Assembly: GCA_022410635.1 (NCBI GenBank)
Contig: JAJVDF010000017.1
Span: 3,101,501-3,165,500 of the forward strand
Length of the DNA: 64,000 nt
Origin: Tretioscincus oriximinensis
Taxonomy: Eukaryota > Chordata > Lepidosauria > Squamata > Gymnophthalmidae
Direction: 5' to 3'
In this document: piece after piece, positions 1-10,599 of the stretch
Numbering within the stretch: the first letter of the stretch is position 1
How the letters are laid out: each line of letters opens with the position of its first letter
Notes under the pieces: model-generated
Database searches by the model: none
Told to the model about the DNA's origin: nothing
Seen by the model: only the letters and a program-made list of their open reading frames with translations
Translations under genes and position numbers: made by a program

Positions 1-1524
1 CCATGGATCCGGAGGTCCTGAATAACTACCGCCCGGTGGCGAATATACCATACCTGGGCAAGGTCTTGGAAAGGGTGGTGGCTGCCCAGCTGCAGGCTCG
101 CTTGGAAGAAGCTGATTATCTAGATCCTTGTCAATCCGGCTTCAGGGGGGGGTTCGGCACCGAGACAGCCATGGTCGCCCTGATGGATGACCTACTCCAG
201 GAGAGAGACAGGGGCACTGGGTCCCTGTTGATACTCCTGGATCTCTCAGCGGCTTTTGATACCATCGACCATGGTATCCTTCTGAAGCGTCTTCGGGGGC
301 TGGGACTGGGAGGTACTGTCCTGCAGTGGTTCTCTTCCTACCTCCGGGGACGACTCCAGAAGATAGCAATGGGGGACTGCGTATCAACACCCTGGGTGCT
401 CTCGTGTGGAGTGCCTCAGGGTTCGATCCTGTCTCCCATGCTCTTTAACATCTACATGAAGCCGCTGGGTGAGGTCATCAGGCGGTTTGGAGTAGGGTGC
501 CATCAATATGCTGATGACACCCAGCTCTATCTCGCCATGCCATCGGAATCAGGTGAGGTGGTGGCGGTGCTGGACCGCTGCCTGGAGGCGGTCAAGGGCT
601 GGATGGGATCTAACAAACTGAGGCTGAACCCTGACAAGATGGAAGTGCTATTGGTTAAGGGATCCCGTGTCCAGAAACTTGATAGACTCCCTGTTCTTGA
701 CGGAGCAGGTTTGCTCCAGAAGGAACAGGTGTGTGATCTGGGTGTCCTTCTTGACTCGTCACTGTCACTGGAAGGTCAGGTGGCAGCGACAGCTAGAACG
801 GCATTTTCCTACTTACGACTGGTCCGCCAGTTGCGGCCATTCCTGGACAGGGGGTCTTTGGCCACGGTTCTTCATGCTCTGGTAACCTCCAGATTAGACT
901 ACTGCAATGCACTCTACGTGGGGCTTCCCTTGAAGACGGTTCGGAGGCTGGAGCTAGTGCAGAATGCAGCAGCTCGTCTGCTGTCGGGTGTGTCTGGCCG
1001 GACGTCCATCACGCCGGTCCTCAAAGAACTGCACTGGCTACCTATTCGCTACCGAGCCCAATTCAAGGTGCTTATACTGACGTATAAAGCCCTAAACGGT
1101 TTGGGTCCTGAATACTTGAGGGAACGCCTTTTCCCATATAGTCCNGCCCGGTCTCTGCGATCAGAAGGAGAGGGCCTTCTAGTNGTCCCCTCCTGCTCTA
1201 GGANAAGGGGGGCGGGGGCGCGGGGAAGAGCTTTCTCGGTGGTGGCCCCGATACTATGGAATGGCCTCCCCCCGGAAGCACGCCTGGCGCCATCTTTACA
1301 ATCTTTTCGGCGCCTGGTAAAGACCTGTCTCTTCACCCGGGCCTTTTCGGGTTAGCTCCCCCATCAGAGGACGACATTTTAAATTCTTGTGTTTCTTTTA
1401 TGGTTTTAATGTTGTGAAGGTCATGACGACCTGAATTTTTAACTTTTGTAAGCCGCCCTGGACACCTTCGGGGGGAAGGGCGGGGTAAAAATCTTTAAAT
1501 AAAATAAAATAATATATATATATA
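1..1524 (+). mobile_element. L2-clade LINE, 3' half with 3' UTR
   Basis: The left edge cuts into a non-LTR retrotransposon that runs on past position 1. A long open frame is followed by a short 3' UTR and a simple A/T-rich tail (AAATAAAATAAAATAAT then TA repeats, about 1494-1524). The 3' UTR contains the 'taagccgccctggac...gaagggcggggtaaaa' type of ending seen in L2-like LINEs of reptiles. It sits in an ITGA1 intron, about 400 bp upstream of the exon at 1933, in the same orientation as the gene. The clade call rests on my memory of the C-terminal protein signature; a neighbouring CR1-group clade is possible. Confidence 0.85.
3..1355 (+). CDS. LINE ORF2 reverse transcriptase, C-terminal portion
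   Basis: An uninterrupted 450-codon frame encodes the reverse transcriptase and C-terminal domain of an L2-like LINE. The window edge removes the upstream endonuclease, so the first Met here is probably internal. Visible motifs in order are NYRPVA (residues about 8-13), LLDLSAAFDTIDH (about 78-90), the GVPQGSILSP motif (about 138-147), the catalytic YADD (about 168-171) and LNPDK (about 207-211). After these comes the L2-type tail with SRLDYCNALY, LVQNAAARLL and LHWLPIRYR blocks. It ends at a TAG at 1353-1355. Three codons contain n but no stop or frameshift is seen over 1.35 kb, so this is a fairly young copy. Its role is self-mobilisation, not host function. Confidence 0.88.
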   Translation: MDPEVLNNYRPVANIPYLGKVLERVVAAQLQARLEEADYLDPCQSGFRGGFGTETAMVALMDDLLQERDRGTGSLLILLDLSAAFDTIDHGILLKRLRGLGLGGTVLQWFSSYLRGRLQKIAMGDCVSTPWVLSCGVPQGSILSPMLFNIYMKPLGEVIRRFGVGCHQYADDTQLYLAMPSESGEVVAVLDRCLEAVKGWMGSNKLRLNPDKMEVLLVKGSRVQKLDRLPVLDGAGLLQKEQVCDLGVLLDSSLSLEGQVAATARTAFSYLRLVRQLRPFLDRGSLATVLHALVTSRLDYCNALYVGLPLKTVRRLELVQNAAARLLSGVSGRTSITPVLKELHWLPIRYRAQFKVLILTYKALNGLGPEYLRERLFPYSXARSLRSEGEGLLXVPSCSRXRGAGARGRAFSVVAPILWNGLPPEARLAPSLQSFRRLVKTCLFTRAFSG

Positions 1525-1932
1525 TGTCCTGCAGTGTAAGGATTCAATTTTAGCACTAGATAAAACAACTTCAACTGGCAAGGTAGATTGAGGGCCATGA
1601 AGAAAATGGGGAAATACGTTATATAATACCAGAATGATATTTTGACATTGGATCAAATAATACTTTGATGTGATAAAAAGAGCTACAATATGATACACCT
1701 ACTGTTGTGCAACCACCCTGCCAGTGTGATTTTGTTAACCATTCCTGTTCAGTCTCACTCACTTTGAGTCATTTGCTGAATCAAAGAAAATGAATGTAAC
1801 ACGAACCATAACTTTATTTTAGCAATCTTATTATTATGCTAGTTACTGTTCATTATAGAAACTGCGTCTATTTGTAGAATTTGAAAATTCTTCAAAGTCA
1901 TATTAAACAGTGTCATCTCTACTTTCTTTCAG

Positions 1933-2025
1933 GCCAGTATTCACAGTGTGGAACTAACAGTAAAAGCTTTACTTAAGAGTGAAAACTCATCAATAATCCT
2001 GAAAAAAGAAAATGAAAGAATAGAA
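1933..2025 (+). CDS. ITGA1: ITGA1 exon: membrane-proximal ectodomain
   Basis: This 93-nt exon (31 codons, phase 0 at both ends) is bounded by acceptor tttcag and donor gtaagt. It reads ASIHSVELTVKALL then KSENSSIIL, resembling the last beta-strand stretch of alpha-1 before the membrane. NSS is a potential N-glycosylation site. The pyrimidine-rich acceptor and consensus donor make the boundaries clear. Confidence 0.92.
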
Positions 2026-5000
2026 GTAAGTCTTACTAGACTAAAGGTATAGAGTAAATCTGTTAATGGAAGGAACATTTTAAATGTTAAGAATGCAAAC
2101 TATTGATTTCTAAAAGGACAAAATTCCAGGGAATCCTTTGGGCACCAGAAGGCCTTTTTATCCACAGGAGGTCTTAGAAAGAAGAAAACTGCAAGAGTAT
2201 GCCTACCTCTGGCATGTGTTGCAAAGAGGCTGATATTCTGAGGTTTCTGAATGAAATACCTGGATTGGTTGGTTTACTTATCAATCTCTTTTTCAAGGTT
2301 ACTGGCATACAGAAGTGTGTATGGTTAACCTCAGTGGTCTTATATCCCGTTCATTGGGCTGAAAGGATATTTTGAACCCAGTAAACTTTGTTTCCAGGGT
2401 TTGGCGCAGCACAGCACACCATACACAAATGCCCAAAATATCATCATCTATAGTTCTCAACCAACTTTGTTTCAGCAGAACAAGACTGTAAAGTTTAAAT
2501 ATAAAATTACAAATTAAATTTTAAACAGCAATTATATAATTGATAAATCATTAGAATTGCTTGATAACAAAACTAAGTGCTTAGCGCCACTGTTTCATTT
2601 TTCATGCTTATTTTTTTGTTCTAGCAATATTCCAAGCCTATTTAAGGAATTCCATGTTCCACATTCTAGGTTTGCACTAGAGGCAAGGCCTTTTACTGGC
2701 TGGATGTTAAGAGGTCTCAGTGTTCTCATGAAACATCCTACATTTAAGTCTTCTAGGAGTTTAAGTTTTCAACCAACAAAGGGGGTTACAAGGATTTTGT
2801 AAAAAAACTTTTTCACGTTCTGGTACTTTTCAACCTATTTATGATTGATCTTTTACATGGAATCCTGTAAAATCTGCTTGATTTGAAAATTAAACTGGAT
2901 TAAAAATACTCTAGAAGATAGAATGAGGAATGAATGTGGAATGAATGTCATTGTTTCATAATCATAGGCTGACAGGTAGATAGACATGCCAAAACATAGC
3001 CCATTTTTCTGACTGCCAGAGCTACAAACCAAAGTTGTACAATTGTATATAAATGAATACAAATGTTGGAGTGACTAACCCACTCCAATTTTGCACCAAA
3101 ATGTTAAGTAGGGGGCAATTTGGTATTATGGTTAGAGTGTTGGGCTCTTATCCGGTAGTCTTCCAGTTCGATTCCACACTTCTCCATGAAGCCAGCTGGA
3201 TATTCAAGGACCCATCACAGTTTTTTAGAACTCTCTCAACCACATTCACTCTCTCTCTCAACTCTCTCTCAATTCACAGGGTGTCTGTTCTGGAGAAAGC
3301 AACAACCTTTGGTGAAAGGGGCATTATAATTAAACATTATTATTAGTGTAAAAAATCCCCACCTCCCAAACAGTATTTTAGCAATAAAGACTCTCATCTT
3401 GTCTTTTCTGCCTGTTATTCATCTGTTATTGAAATTCATGTTTACTTTTTTATTCGTTTTATAATATTATTTATTTATTTGTATTTGTATTTATACCCAA
3501 AGGTCTCAGGGCAACCTACCATAGGGTGGCACACATAGCTTTTGTTGCTTTCTGTTGCAGATATGGGAGATATAAATCTGGCAAAATTCTTGAATATATT
3601 TAAAGAGCAAGGAAAAGTCAGTTGAGGGACTTTATTGATGTAAATTTAATTCCTATGGAATTGAGTGAGATTAGATCAGCCGTGGGAGACCAGAGGAACA
3701 GGTTTTGGCTATAAGAATTAGGGTTTTTTTCATTTATTAACAAGAACTAAATTAAGAACAACATGAGAATGTACATACAAGATATGGAAGACCTAATAAA
3801 AAGTAGAAGGGAACCAAAAGTTAGTGGGATATATACAGGACCCTTCTAAAGAAGAAAAACAAAAACCATCAACTCTTAAAACAGTATTGGAGCCAAGAAT
3901 TTTTAAACTCACAAGATAATTGGAATAACTGGGTAAGGGATATAGAAATGGTGAAGGATAATAGAATAAAAGAGGTAGAGAAGAAATTAATCCCTAGATG
4001 GTATAGAACCCCCATACAATTGTCACATATGTATGTATTTCCCCACTATGTTGCCATGACTGTAAGGATAGAGGGGTATATATCCACATGTGTTTTGATT
4101 TTGTAGAAATTCGAACATTTTTGCAACAAGTATTGTGGAAAGTTGGTAACATAATAAACATAGATGTTGTTCCTTCAAGAGAATTGTTAATAGCCAACAA
4201 AGAAAATTATTGGATTATGAAATATGCTATCTGGGCAGGGGATATTGTAATGACTAGGGGGTGGAGGGACAAATCAAAATGGACCATGGATAACTGGATG
4301 GAATATATGATTGAATTCATGAGATTTGATTATGTAAGAGAAAAAAGATTACAAACTAATGTAATTATCACCTAAGGTTACATGGAGCGAAAACTGAGAG
4401 GAGCTCAGAGACTATGGATTATTTATGGCACAAATGAACTCTTGACAGAAACAATTTTGATGTTCTTTCAACAGAGAAGAGTAATATCAGACTTTTTCAA
4501 AATGTTGTATATCCACGGGGGGAGGGATAGGGTGATTCATGTATTTTGTATATGTCTTTTGTATGTGTCTTTTTATGATACAATATTAAAATATATAATA
4601 AATATACCTTTATACATACCTATTATGTTATTCTTCTAAAAGTTAAAATTACAGCTAAATTCTGATGTCACAAGATTCTATGTTATAAATATAAAGCATA
4701 TTTGTCTTTTTAAAATGTTTACAGACTATTATTACCATTTCAAAAGACCGGGTTCCTGGTGTGCCATTATGGGTTATTCTGCTAAGCATCTTTGCTGGAC
4801 TTTTGATTCTTTTGCTGCTTATATTTGCATTGTGGAAGGTATGATATATGTATTTGTGCTCTTGGTGTTCCATATCTAATTTGTCAGAAGCTTTTATGTT
4901 TGAGATTTCTTTTCCTTTTGCATATTAGAGGTGAGATTTGGGAATATGAACTAAGGAGGAAGTTAAGAAGAAAAAACTAGAAGCCATGGGATCATGGAGC

Positions 5001-5977
5001 TACAAGGAAGTAAATACTTAATACCATTGGTGAAGGGTGGGATATAAACCATTTTAAATAAATAATAAATGGATACAAGAAAAAAAATTCTGACAGTAAA
5101 GGTGATCAATAGGTTACTGTAGGAGGTGATGAGTTCTTCATTGGAAGTCTTCAACAGACATTGGACATTTTGCGTTTCTTGTTAATCAAATTAGAAAAAA
5201 TGTGAGCCATTTGGTATAGTGGGGTTAGAGTTTTGGAGNCTTATCTACTAATCTCCCGGTTCAATTCCCAACTTCTCCATGAAAGTAAGCTGGGTGAACT
5301 CTCTCAGCTACACCTACTTCATTGGGTTTCTGTTGTGGAGAAACTANAATCCCTCTTGCATAAGATTAAAAAAAAACTTGCTATTTATGTTCACTTTGAA
5401 TATAAGAGCAAGATTAAAAACTTTTAAAGTAATATTAGTAAGCATTAGTAGTTCATACAGTGAATAGCTGTCCCATTGTCATACCATCAGCACGCTTAAC
5501 AAATAAAATAAAACAAATTGCACATAGTTGTTCCTAAGTCACTTCCATAACACTTGGTTGCAGTCAAGCATTTGGCCACATGCAGGCAGCAATGTCAAAG
5601 CTAAAATGAGTTAAGACTATTTGGAGACAGAAAATTTATAGGATACAGTATTCATAGTCTATATTAGTAGTTCAAAAATAATTAAATAGACTTTTGTTAT
5701 TATTTTGACCAAATAGTGCCCTTTTCAATGTTTTTTATCATATTTCTGATGCTTTTGACTAGTATGCAGACAGCTAGTAGCCAGGGATTGTGATATTATC
5801 TTCACAGCAGCTGTATTTGAAGTTCTTTCTGTGAGTTATTTTTTATTTTCGTCATAATCTTTTGGGCAATCTGCTCACGCAGGTATGCTTTACAAAGTGC
5901 ACTAAGACTTGTTTCCCCTCATTTCTTTGCAGGCTGGGTTTTTCAAACGGCCATTAAAGAAGAAAATGGAAAAATAA
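1933..5977 (+). CDS. ITGA1: ITGA1 (integrin alpha-1), last three coding exons
   Basis: These exons encode the C-terminal end of integrin alpha-1, which pairs with beta-1 to form a cell-surface receptor for collagens and laminin. Three exons (1933-2025, 4725-4838, 5933-5977) join in phase 0 to 88 codons plus a stop. The protein shows a membrane-proximal segment ending SENSSIIL, then SKDRVPG, a hydrophobic helix starting PLWVILLS, and a cytoplasmic tail with GFFKR followed by PLKKKMEK. That tail sequence is diagnostic of alpha-1 rather than other alpha chains. All upstream exons lie left of the window. ITGA2 follows on the same strand about 14.6 kb later, as in mammals. Confidence 0.95.
3111..3345 (+). 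mobile_element. tRNA-derived SINE
   Basis: The head reads like 'ggtattatggttagagtg...' and contains a B-box-like promoter element, GTTCGATTCC (about 3166-3175). The body 'gccagctgg...tcacagttttttagaactctctcaacc...cagggtgtctgttctggagaaag' recurs at 5203, 14045 (reversed) and 18700. Four related copies in one window define a squamate SINE family of the Sauria/Squam type. It ends in a short ATT-rich tail. Confidence 0.85.
3463..3562 (-). mobile_element. SINE tail fragment, reversed
   Basis: The sequence starts with a TTTA-rich stretch (reverse of a TAAATAAA tail) and then matches the reverse complement of the SINE end seen at about 18850-18930 (rule: 'ggtggcacacatagcttttgttgctttctgttgcag' type). 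Only the 3' portion is present. Confidence 0.6.
3745..4640 (+). mobile_element. L1-like LINE ORF2 3' fragment, decayed
   Basis: Translating in shifting frames gives remnants of the L1 ORF2 C-terminus: PRWYRTPIQLSHMY at about 3992-4033 and KWTMDNWMEYMIEFMRFDY at about 4278-4334. Stops and frameshifts break the frame, so the copy is dead. It ends near an A/T-rich stretch at about 4590-4630. A related fragment lies at 60885-61165. Confidence 0.7.
4725..4838 (+). CDS. ITGA1: ITGA1 exon: transmembrane helix
   Basis: This exon is 114 nt (38 codons, phase 0 at both ends), with acceptor gtttacag and donor gtatga. It encodes TIITISKDRVPG, then a hydrophobic segment of about 25 residues from PLWVILLS to IFALWK, which anchors the receptor in the plasma membrane. 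The break after LWK, just before the GFFKR box, is the expected integrin alpha exon boundary. The donor is only a partial match to consensus. Confidence 0.95.
5083..5165 (+). mobile_element. CR1 LINE remnant
   Basis: 'ttctgacagtaaaggtgatcaatag' followed by 'gaggtgatgagttcttcattggaagtcttcaac' matches the common CR1 3' region, which is also present at about 17670-17760. It is a short, diverged piece. Confidence 0.55.
5203..5372 (+). mobile_element. tRNA-derived SINE, 3'-truncated
   Basis: This is the same family as 3111-3345. The head 'gagccatttggtatagtggggttagag' is followed by the B-box GGTTCAATTCC (5258-5268) and the 'ctgttgtggagaaac' body. The central part is shorter than in the other copies. 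Confidence 0.75.
5933..5977 (+). CDS. ITGA1: ITGA1 final exon: cytoplasmic tail and stop
   Basis: The acceptor tttgcag is followed by AGFFKRPLKKKMEK and a TAA at 5975-5977. GFFKR is the universal integrin alpha juxtamembrane clasp that contacts the beta subunit and holds the receptor inactive; PLKKKMEK is specific to alpha-1. The residue before GFFKR is Ala, where I recall Ile or Leu in mammalian collagen-binding alpha chains. Confidence 0.97.
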   Translation, partial: AGFFKRPLKKKMEK

Positions 5978-7450
5978 AAAGAAGACACATCAAATAAAAT
6001 TCTATAGCAATTCTGTAATGATCTGTGCTCAGGTCTTCCTCAGAAATGTGACTGTAAAACACTGTCTATATTTAATCTATGTGTTCACACCATTTTCCTC
6101 CATGCCAATCATTATACAAGCAGCTGTCATAAGATATTTCAGTTAAGAGGTGTACAAATTCCTACCAATTTTCACTAAGCAAATAGATTTTTTTCTTGTA
6201 AGGCAGGCAGCATGTAAGCAATGGCATTGAGAACTTGCTGTGCACATTTTCACTTTGAGAGCAGCTTTCATAGAATTAATTAAGCTCACATAGTAAGGGA
6301 TAAACTGTAGTTCCTGACACTGTTTAATAGCACGGAAAGTGATTTTCATTGGATCTTCGTTGGGCCTTAATTCGGATTATAGCAATTTGTCACAGGAGAC
6401 TATAACAGGCTCAATATAATCTGGAACAAGGTCCAGTGCAGAAATAGTCTACATTTGTTCATGAAAGATAACAATATTTGAAAAGCTTGTGCAGCTGGTG
6501 CTAGGGGACCTTTGAGTTCCCCCCCACTCCTCTCAAACAACCATCTTCTGTTGAGTTGCAAACTTATCTTAGGATGATTTATGAAAGCAGTCAGTGGCCC
6601 TTTATTAACATACCTAGTATTCAATTTAAGGATTTCAGCAATCCATATCGTATGCATGGGACTAGTGGTAATCTGGATCAAATCCATACTAAGGGCCTCG
6701 AATCCAAAATTGTGGTATGCCAGATTAATTATACTACCTCCATCTCAGGTGGGTCTGTTCTAGACTAATGAACATTGTACCCACATGTAGACTACCACTG
6801 AACGCCCGTGGTCATGGCTGCAAGGAGCATCCGTCTAATATGCATTGTAGTTTTGGTTCTAATGCTGTCCAACTTGCTTAATACAGGTCTGCATTGCTAT
6901 TGCTAATCCAAATCAAGCAAATCTAGATTTGCTAATACAGATTTAACATTTTAAGTTCATAAAGGGCCTACATGATATTATTAGAGTGGAAGAAAGAAGC
7001 TATTAAACCAGAAAAACGGAAGATTCATCACACCAACTAAGCTCCCCACACTATCCTAAGGTTACAAATAATATTTTCAGAATCACTTATTTTTATAGTA
7101 TCATTCTTCACATGCAGTCCTATGCATGTTAACACTAAAATATATTCATTTGAGCCAAATACAATGTACATACGAACTATGGGGTTTGTGGCCAGTCTTC
7201 TAAAGTGAAGGAAGAATGTTTGTAAACTCAAACCTTTGTCATTTCAAAATTTTGTTTTAAAAAAATCCCCAAAACTTGGTACGCCATTAAATCTTGAATT
7301 CTATGCCTTGAATGTGCTGTTGGATATGTACTTGTTTACTTTGAATAGCAAACTTAAAATAAATTCTGATAGCTGATCATCACAACAGCTAGAAGCATTG
7401 TACTGAGTACTGTACTGTATAAATAATGTGTTTCTTTTTCTACCGCATTT
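5978..7450 (+). other. ITGA1: ITGA1 3' UTR, probable extent uncertain
   Basis: Mostly unique-looking AT-rich sequence follows the stop with no repeat obvious until about 8150. An AATAAA lies only 17 nt after the stop (about 5995), which is too close to be the likely main signal; another AATAAA is at 7358-7363. Mammalian ITGA1 has a long 3' UTR, so the transcript may run several kilobases. The true end cannot be decided from sequence alone. Confidence 0.45.
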
Positions 7451-8149
7451 TATTCTAAAGCTGATCTATAGTGACAAAATACAAGTATCATATCATACCA
7501 ATAGCTCAGAGACTCTCATGTGATAATGCTGTAATTCATTTTAGGCTAATATGTTGACAATTACTTGTATTCGGTGTGGTCTTGTTGAACATTATTCATT
7601 TTTCATGTAGATGACAGGCTTCTATTCCAAGATGTATCCTAACTGGAATAAGGCCTGCTGCAAAAAAATTACAGTGAAAATGGATTATCTTTAAAATTGT
7701 CTATTCCCTGTAACCCCCTTCCACCACCCCCAGGTTATCTTTGTTGTAAGCAGGTATGCCCGACCTCCTGTTTAGACAGGGAAATGAAAGCAGCGGCTTA
7801 AAGTGGTACCTTTCTTTGCAGTGAAAATACTTCCAATTGGCACTGCACACAGCAGAATTCTATCCTAATGTCAGACAAAATCAAAGTACACTCATATCTA
7901 CTACTTAAGTGTTTATTGAAAGAAGGAAATTGTGGGTGTTTATACAGTGTCTGCATTAGTAATATGAAGATTGCATCATTCTGTCTGAAACTGAACACAT
8001 AGTTTTGTTCAGTAAAATAACTAAGCAGAAACTACCCACGATTTCATAACTTGAGATTTCTAAATAACAATGATTCTGACTGTGACAAATATTTGGAAAA
8101 TCTTGTAGCATCATTAGGCCTCAGTTGTATACTCTTATATCAAATCTTA

Positions 8150-8850
8150 TATCAAAGCAAATTCAATGTTAGGAGTAATTAGGAAAGGAATTGAAGAACA
8201 AGTTGGCAAGTGTTGTTTTGCCCCTTTATAAATCTATGGTGAGGCCACATTTGGAATACTGTGTTCAATTCTGGTCAACACATCTCTGAAAAGATATTGT
8301 GGAACTAGAAAAGGTGCAGAAAAGGGCAACAATGGTGATCAGAGGATTGGAACAACTCCCTTATGAAATCAGGCTGCAACATCTGGGCCTCTTCAGCCTT
8401 GAAAGACAGCATTTTAAGAGGTGATCTGATAGAAGTATATAAAATCTTGCATGGGATGATTAAGGTCAANAGAGAGAATTTAAGTCCAGGGGGCATTCCT
8501 TGAAACTGATAGACAGAAAAGTTAGGACAGACAAAGGAAAGTATTTTTTCACCCAGAGAGTCATTAGTCTGTGGAATTTAATACCAGAGGTGGTGGTAGT
8601 AGTTAACAGTATAGATAGCGTTAAGGCAGGATTAGACAAGTTCATGGATGAACTTGTCTAATCTTGTAGGCAGTATCACCAAGGGTGATACTGCCTACAA
8701 GATGGAGCAATGGGCATTATGCCTGAAGTACCATTGGCAGGGAGTCATGAACAGGTAAGGGTTTTTTCCTGTCTGCCTTGGTGCAATTGGGGGGGGGGGC
8801 ACTATGTAAGACAGAATGCTGGACTAGATTGGCTCCTCTTATGTTCTTAA
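8150..8850 (+). mobile_element. CR1 LINE 3' end with internal hairpins
   Basis: Decayed C-terminal reverse-transcriptase coding sequence and 3' UTR of a CR1/L3-type LINE: 'ttggaatactgtgttcaattctggtcaac', 'gaaaaggtgcagaaaagggcaacaatggtgatcag', 'cttcagccttgaaag', and the 3' end 'cagaatgctggactagattggctc...cttatgttctt'. The same 3' end recurs at 63198-63437 and, reversed, at 19576-19905. Between 8630 and 8701 the expected CR1 sequence is replaced by two abutting hairpins. Confidence 0.9.
8630..8701. repeat. two back-to-back perfect hairpins
   Basis: Hairpin 1 (8630-8663) has 16-nt arms GATTAGACAAGTTCAT / ATGAACTTGTCTAATC with a 2-nt loop. Hairpin 2 (8663-8701) has 18-nt arms CTTGTAGGCAGTATCACC / GGTGATACTGCCTACAAG with a 3-nt loop. 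Both arms match perfectly and the hairpins share one base at 8663. Confidence 0.95.
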
Positions 8851-10431
8851 GTGTTCTATTTCGAAATATGAGAGTCTAATAAAATAGAAATGTGGTACTG
8901 CATTGAACAGGAGCCAACACACAGGATAAAAGCAGTCTTATGTGCTTTATTTGTGCATTGAGGTTGCAGCATCTGCTTGGTGTTGTGTCTTCATTACACT
9001 TTCAAAAGGGAGGCACACAAATGCAGTTAAGGCACTATAGTGGTAGAACACAATGAAGGACTCCAAAAACCCTTCAACACACCTTGTCTTGCACAACAAT
9101 AGTCTTTGAAGGAGGAAATGGCCTATGGAACCATTCCCTCTTATTCTGAACTAGGGAGCCTTACTTTGATATGGAGGGTGAAGAAGTCCTTCTGTTCACC
9201 TGTCAAATAATGCAAGTATTTTCTTCTCCACCATTTATCAGACAGGGAGAAGAGTGTCCCTCCCCTGTTCCCTCCCACTCATTCCCACCCCCAAATAGGG
9301 AAGTCATTGTACTTCCAGTTATGCGGGAAGAAGTTACCACTTCAGGATTGACTGTTACATGGCATTCCTCGCCTGTCAAATGGAGATGAGGGATGCCCTT
9401 GTGCCTTTTGATGTAGCAAATGGGCAATTTCCTTCTTTTTAATGTCATAGGAACAAGTACATTCCTGAAAACATCCTCCTTTTCACATCCAGAGTCAGTC
9501 ACAATCTCGTTAGGTCTGTTTGGAAGTATTGTCATTGTATTCAACTAGCATTGTGTTTCTACATAAAGAAATGTAGGATTGAGACAAGAGCCTCAAGTGT
9601 TGACATAATATTACAGATGAAAGTATAAGGCAAAGAAATCAAGAATTGTACTATAACTATACTTTAACTGCCTCCTGGGGGTGCCAAAATATATCAATAT
9701 TGAGCGATATTCTGGAGGAAAGCCATTGTAGTAGAATAACCACTAGTGCTGGTGGCTAATAAGGCTAATGTGGGATAAGCAGGTCTCGCTATATTGACTG
9801 CAGGGAAAAAATCTTATCTGAATGAGGTGCAGTGGTTGTATCTTGGTTTTTGCGCTGCTGTCTTTTGTCCTCTAGGCTAGCCCTGTGTGCTTTCTCAAAA
9901 GACGAGAAGATATGTCTCTAACCTCCATATTTGCTGCTTCTCCTTCACCAACAACCAATGAAAGAAGCCCAAGTCACGAAAACAGCCATCGTAGCTGTGA
10001 CTTTTCTAGTGTGCAGTGCAGATATCACTGTTGCCTCGTTAGCAAGAAATCCAAGACACACTGATTCATCTAGCCTGCCCTCAATTGCCACCATTTTTTA
10101 ATTAATGTTTTCTTTTTATGTATGCAGGTGTGTTTATTTAATTGATTGTTAATGCTTAGTTGTTACAAAGCAGGCAGAAAACAAGCACATAAACAAAATT
10201 AGATCTTTTGCATTTGGTGCTGAGGAATGTGNCATGGAAGCAATTACTTAGAAAACTTACACATTTCTTTTTTGTCATGGACTTTGCACATACGCAAACT
10301 AAAAAATTAATTATTACAGCAATTTCAAAGAATCTGCTTGGTAATCGACATCAAAATGACTTATTAGATTCACAGTTACTGGAAAAATTATCTGAATACA
10401 GAAATTGCAACATCTTGTGTTACTTCTTTGA

Positions 10432-10520
10432 ATCATAGCACTGGAAGAGACCTACAGTAGGTCTTCTATTCAGTGTAGGATTCACTAACTCTCACAGCTG
10501 TCCAGTCCCTGTTTGATCCC
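10432..10520 (-). mobile_element. CR1 remnant, reversed
   Basis: 'aatcatagcactggaagagacct' and 'tccagtccctgtttgatcc' resemble the reversed CR1 segment seen at 21418-21500 ('catagagttggaagggagctcc...tccagcctctgtttgaag'). It is short and diverged. Confidence 0.5.
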
Positions 10521-10599
10521 ACTGATCCTTTTTACACAGGCTTAGTAACTGTTTTACTAAGCTTAATAACTATTTTAAGGAGCTCACTATTCCACACTA

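Larger units (their letters stand above)
2026..4724 (+). other. ITGA1: ITGA1 intron
   Basis: The intron holds a tRNA-derived SINE (3111-3345), a reversed SINE tail (about 3463-3562) and an L1-like 3' fragment (about 3745-4640). I see nothing recognisable in 2026-3110 apart from AT-rich unique-looking sequence. Confidence 0.85.
4839..5932 (+). other. ITGA1: ITGA1 last intron
   Basis: A LINE/SINE-type A/T tail (about 5030-5070), a short CR1 remnant (about 5083-5165) and a SINE (5203-5372) occupy the first half. 5400-5930 is AT-rich with no recognised element, ending in a good pyrimidine tract before the final acceptor. Confidence 0.8.

Noticed and set aside
3111..3185. tRNA gene suggested by the B-box
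   Set aside because: The tRNA-like head continues into a body repeated four times in the window, so it is a SINE rather than a functional tRNA.
9203..9544. 113-codon minus-strand open frame
   Set aside because: No recognisable motif, no splice or promoter context, and an overlapping plus-strand frame is also open.
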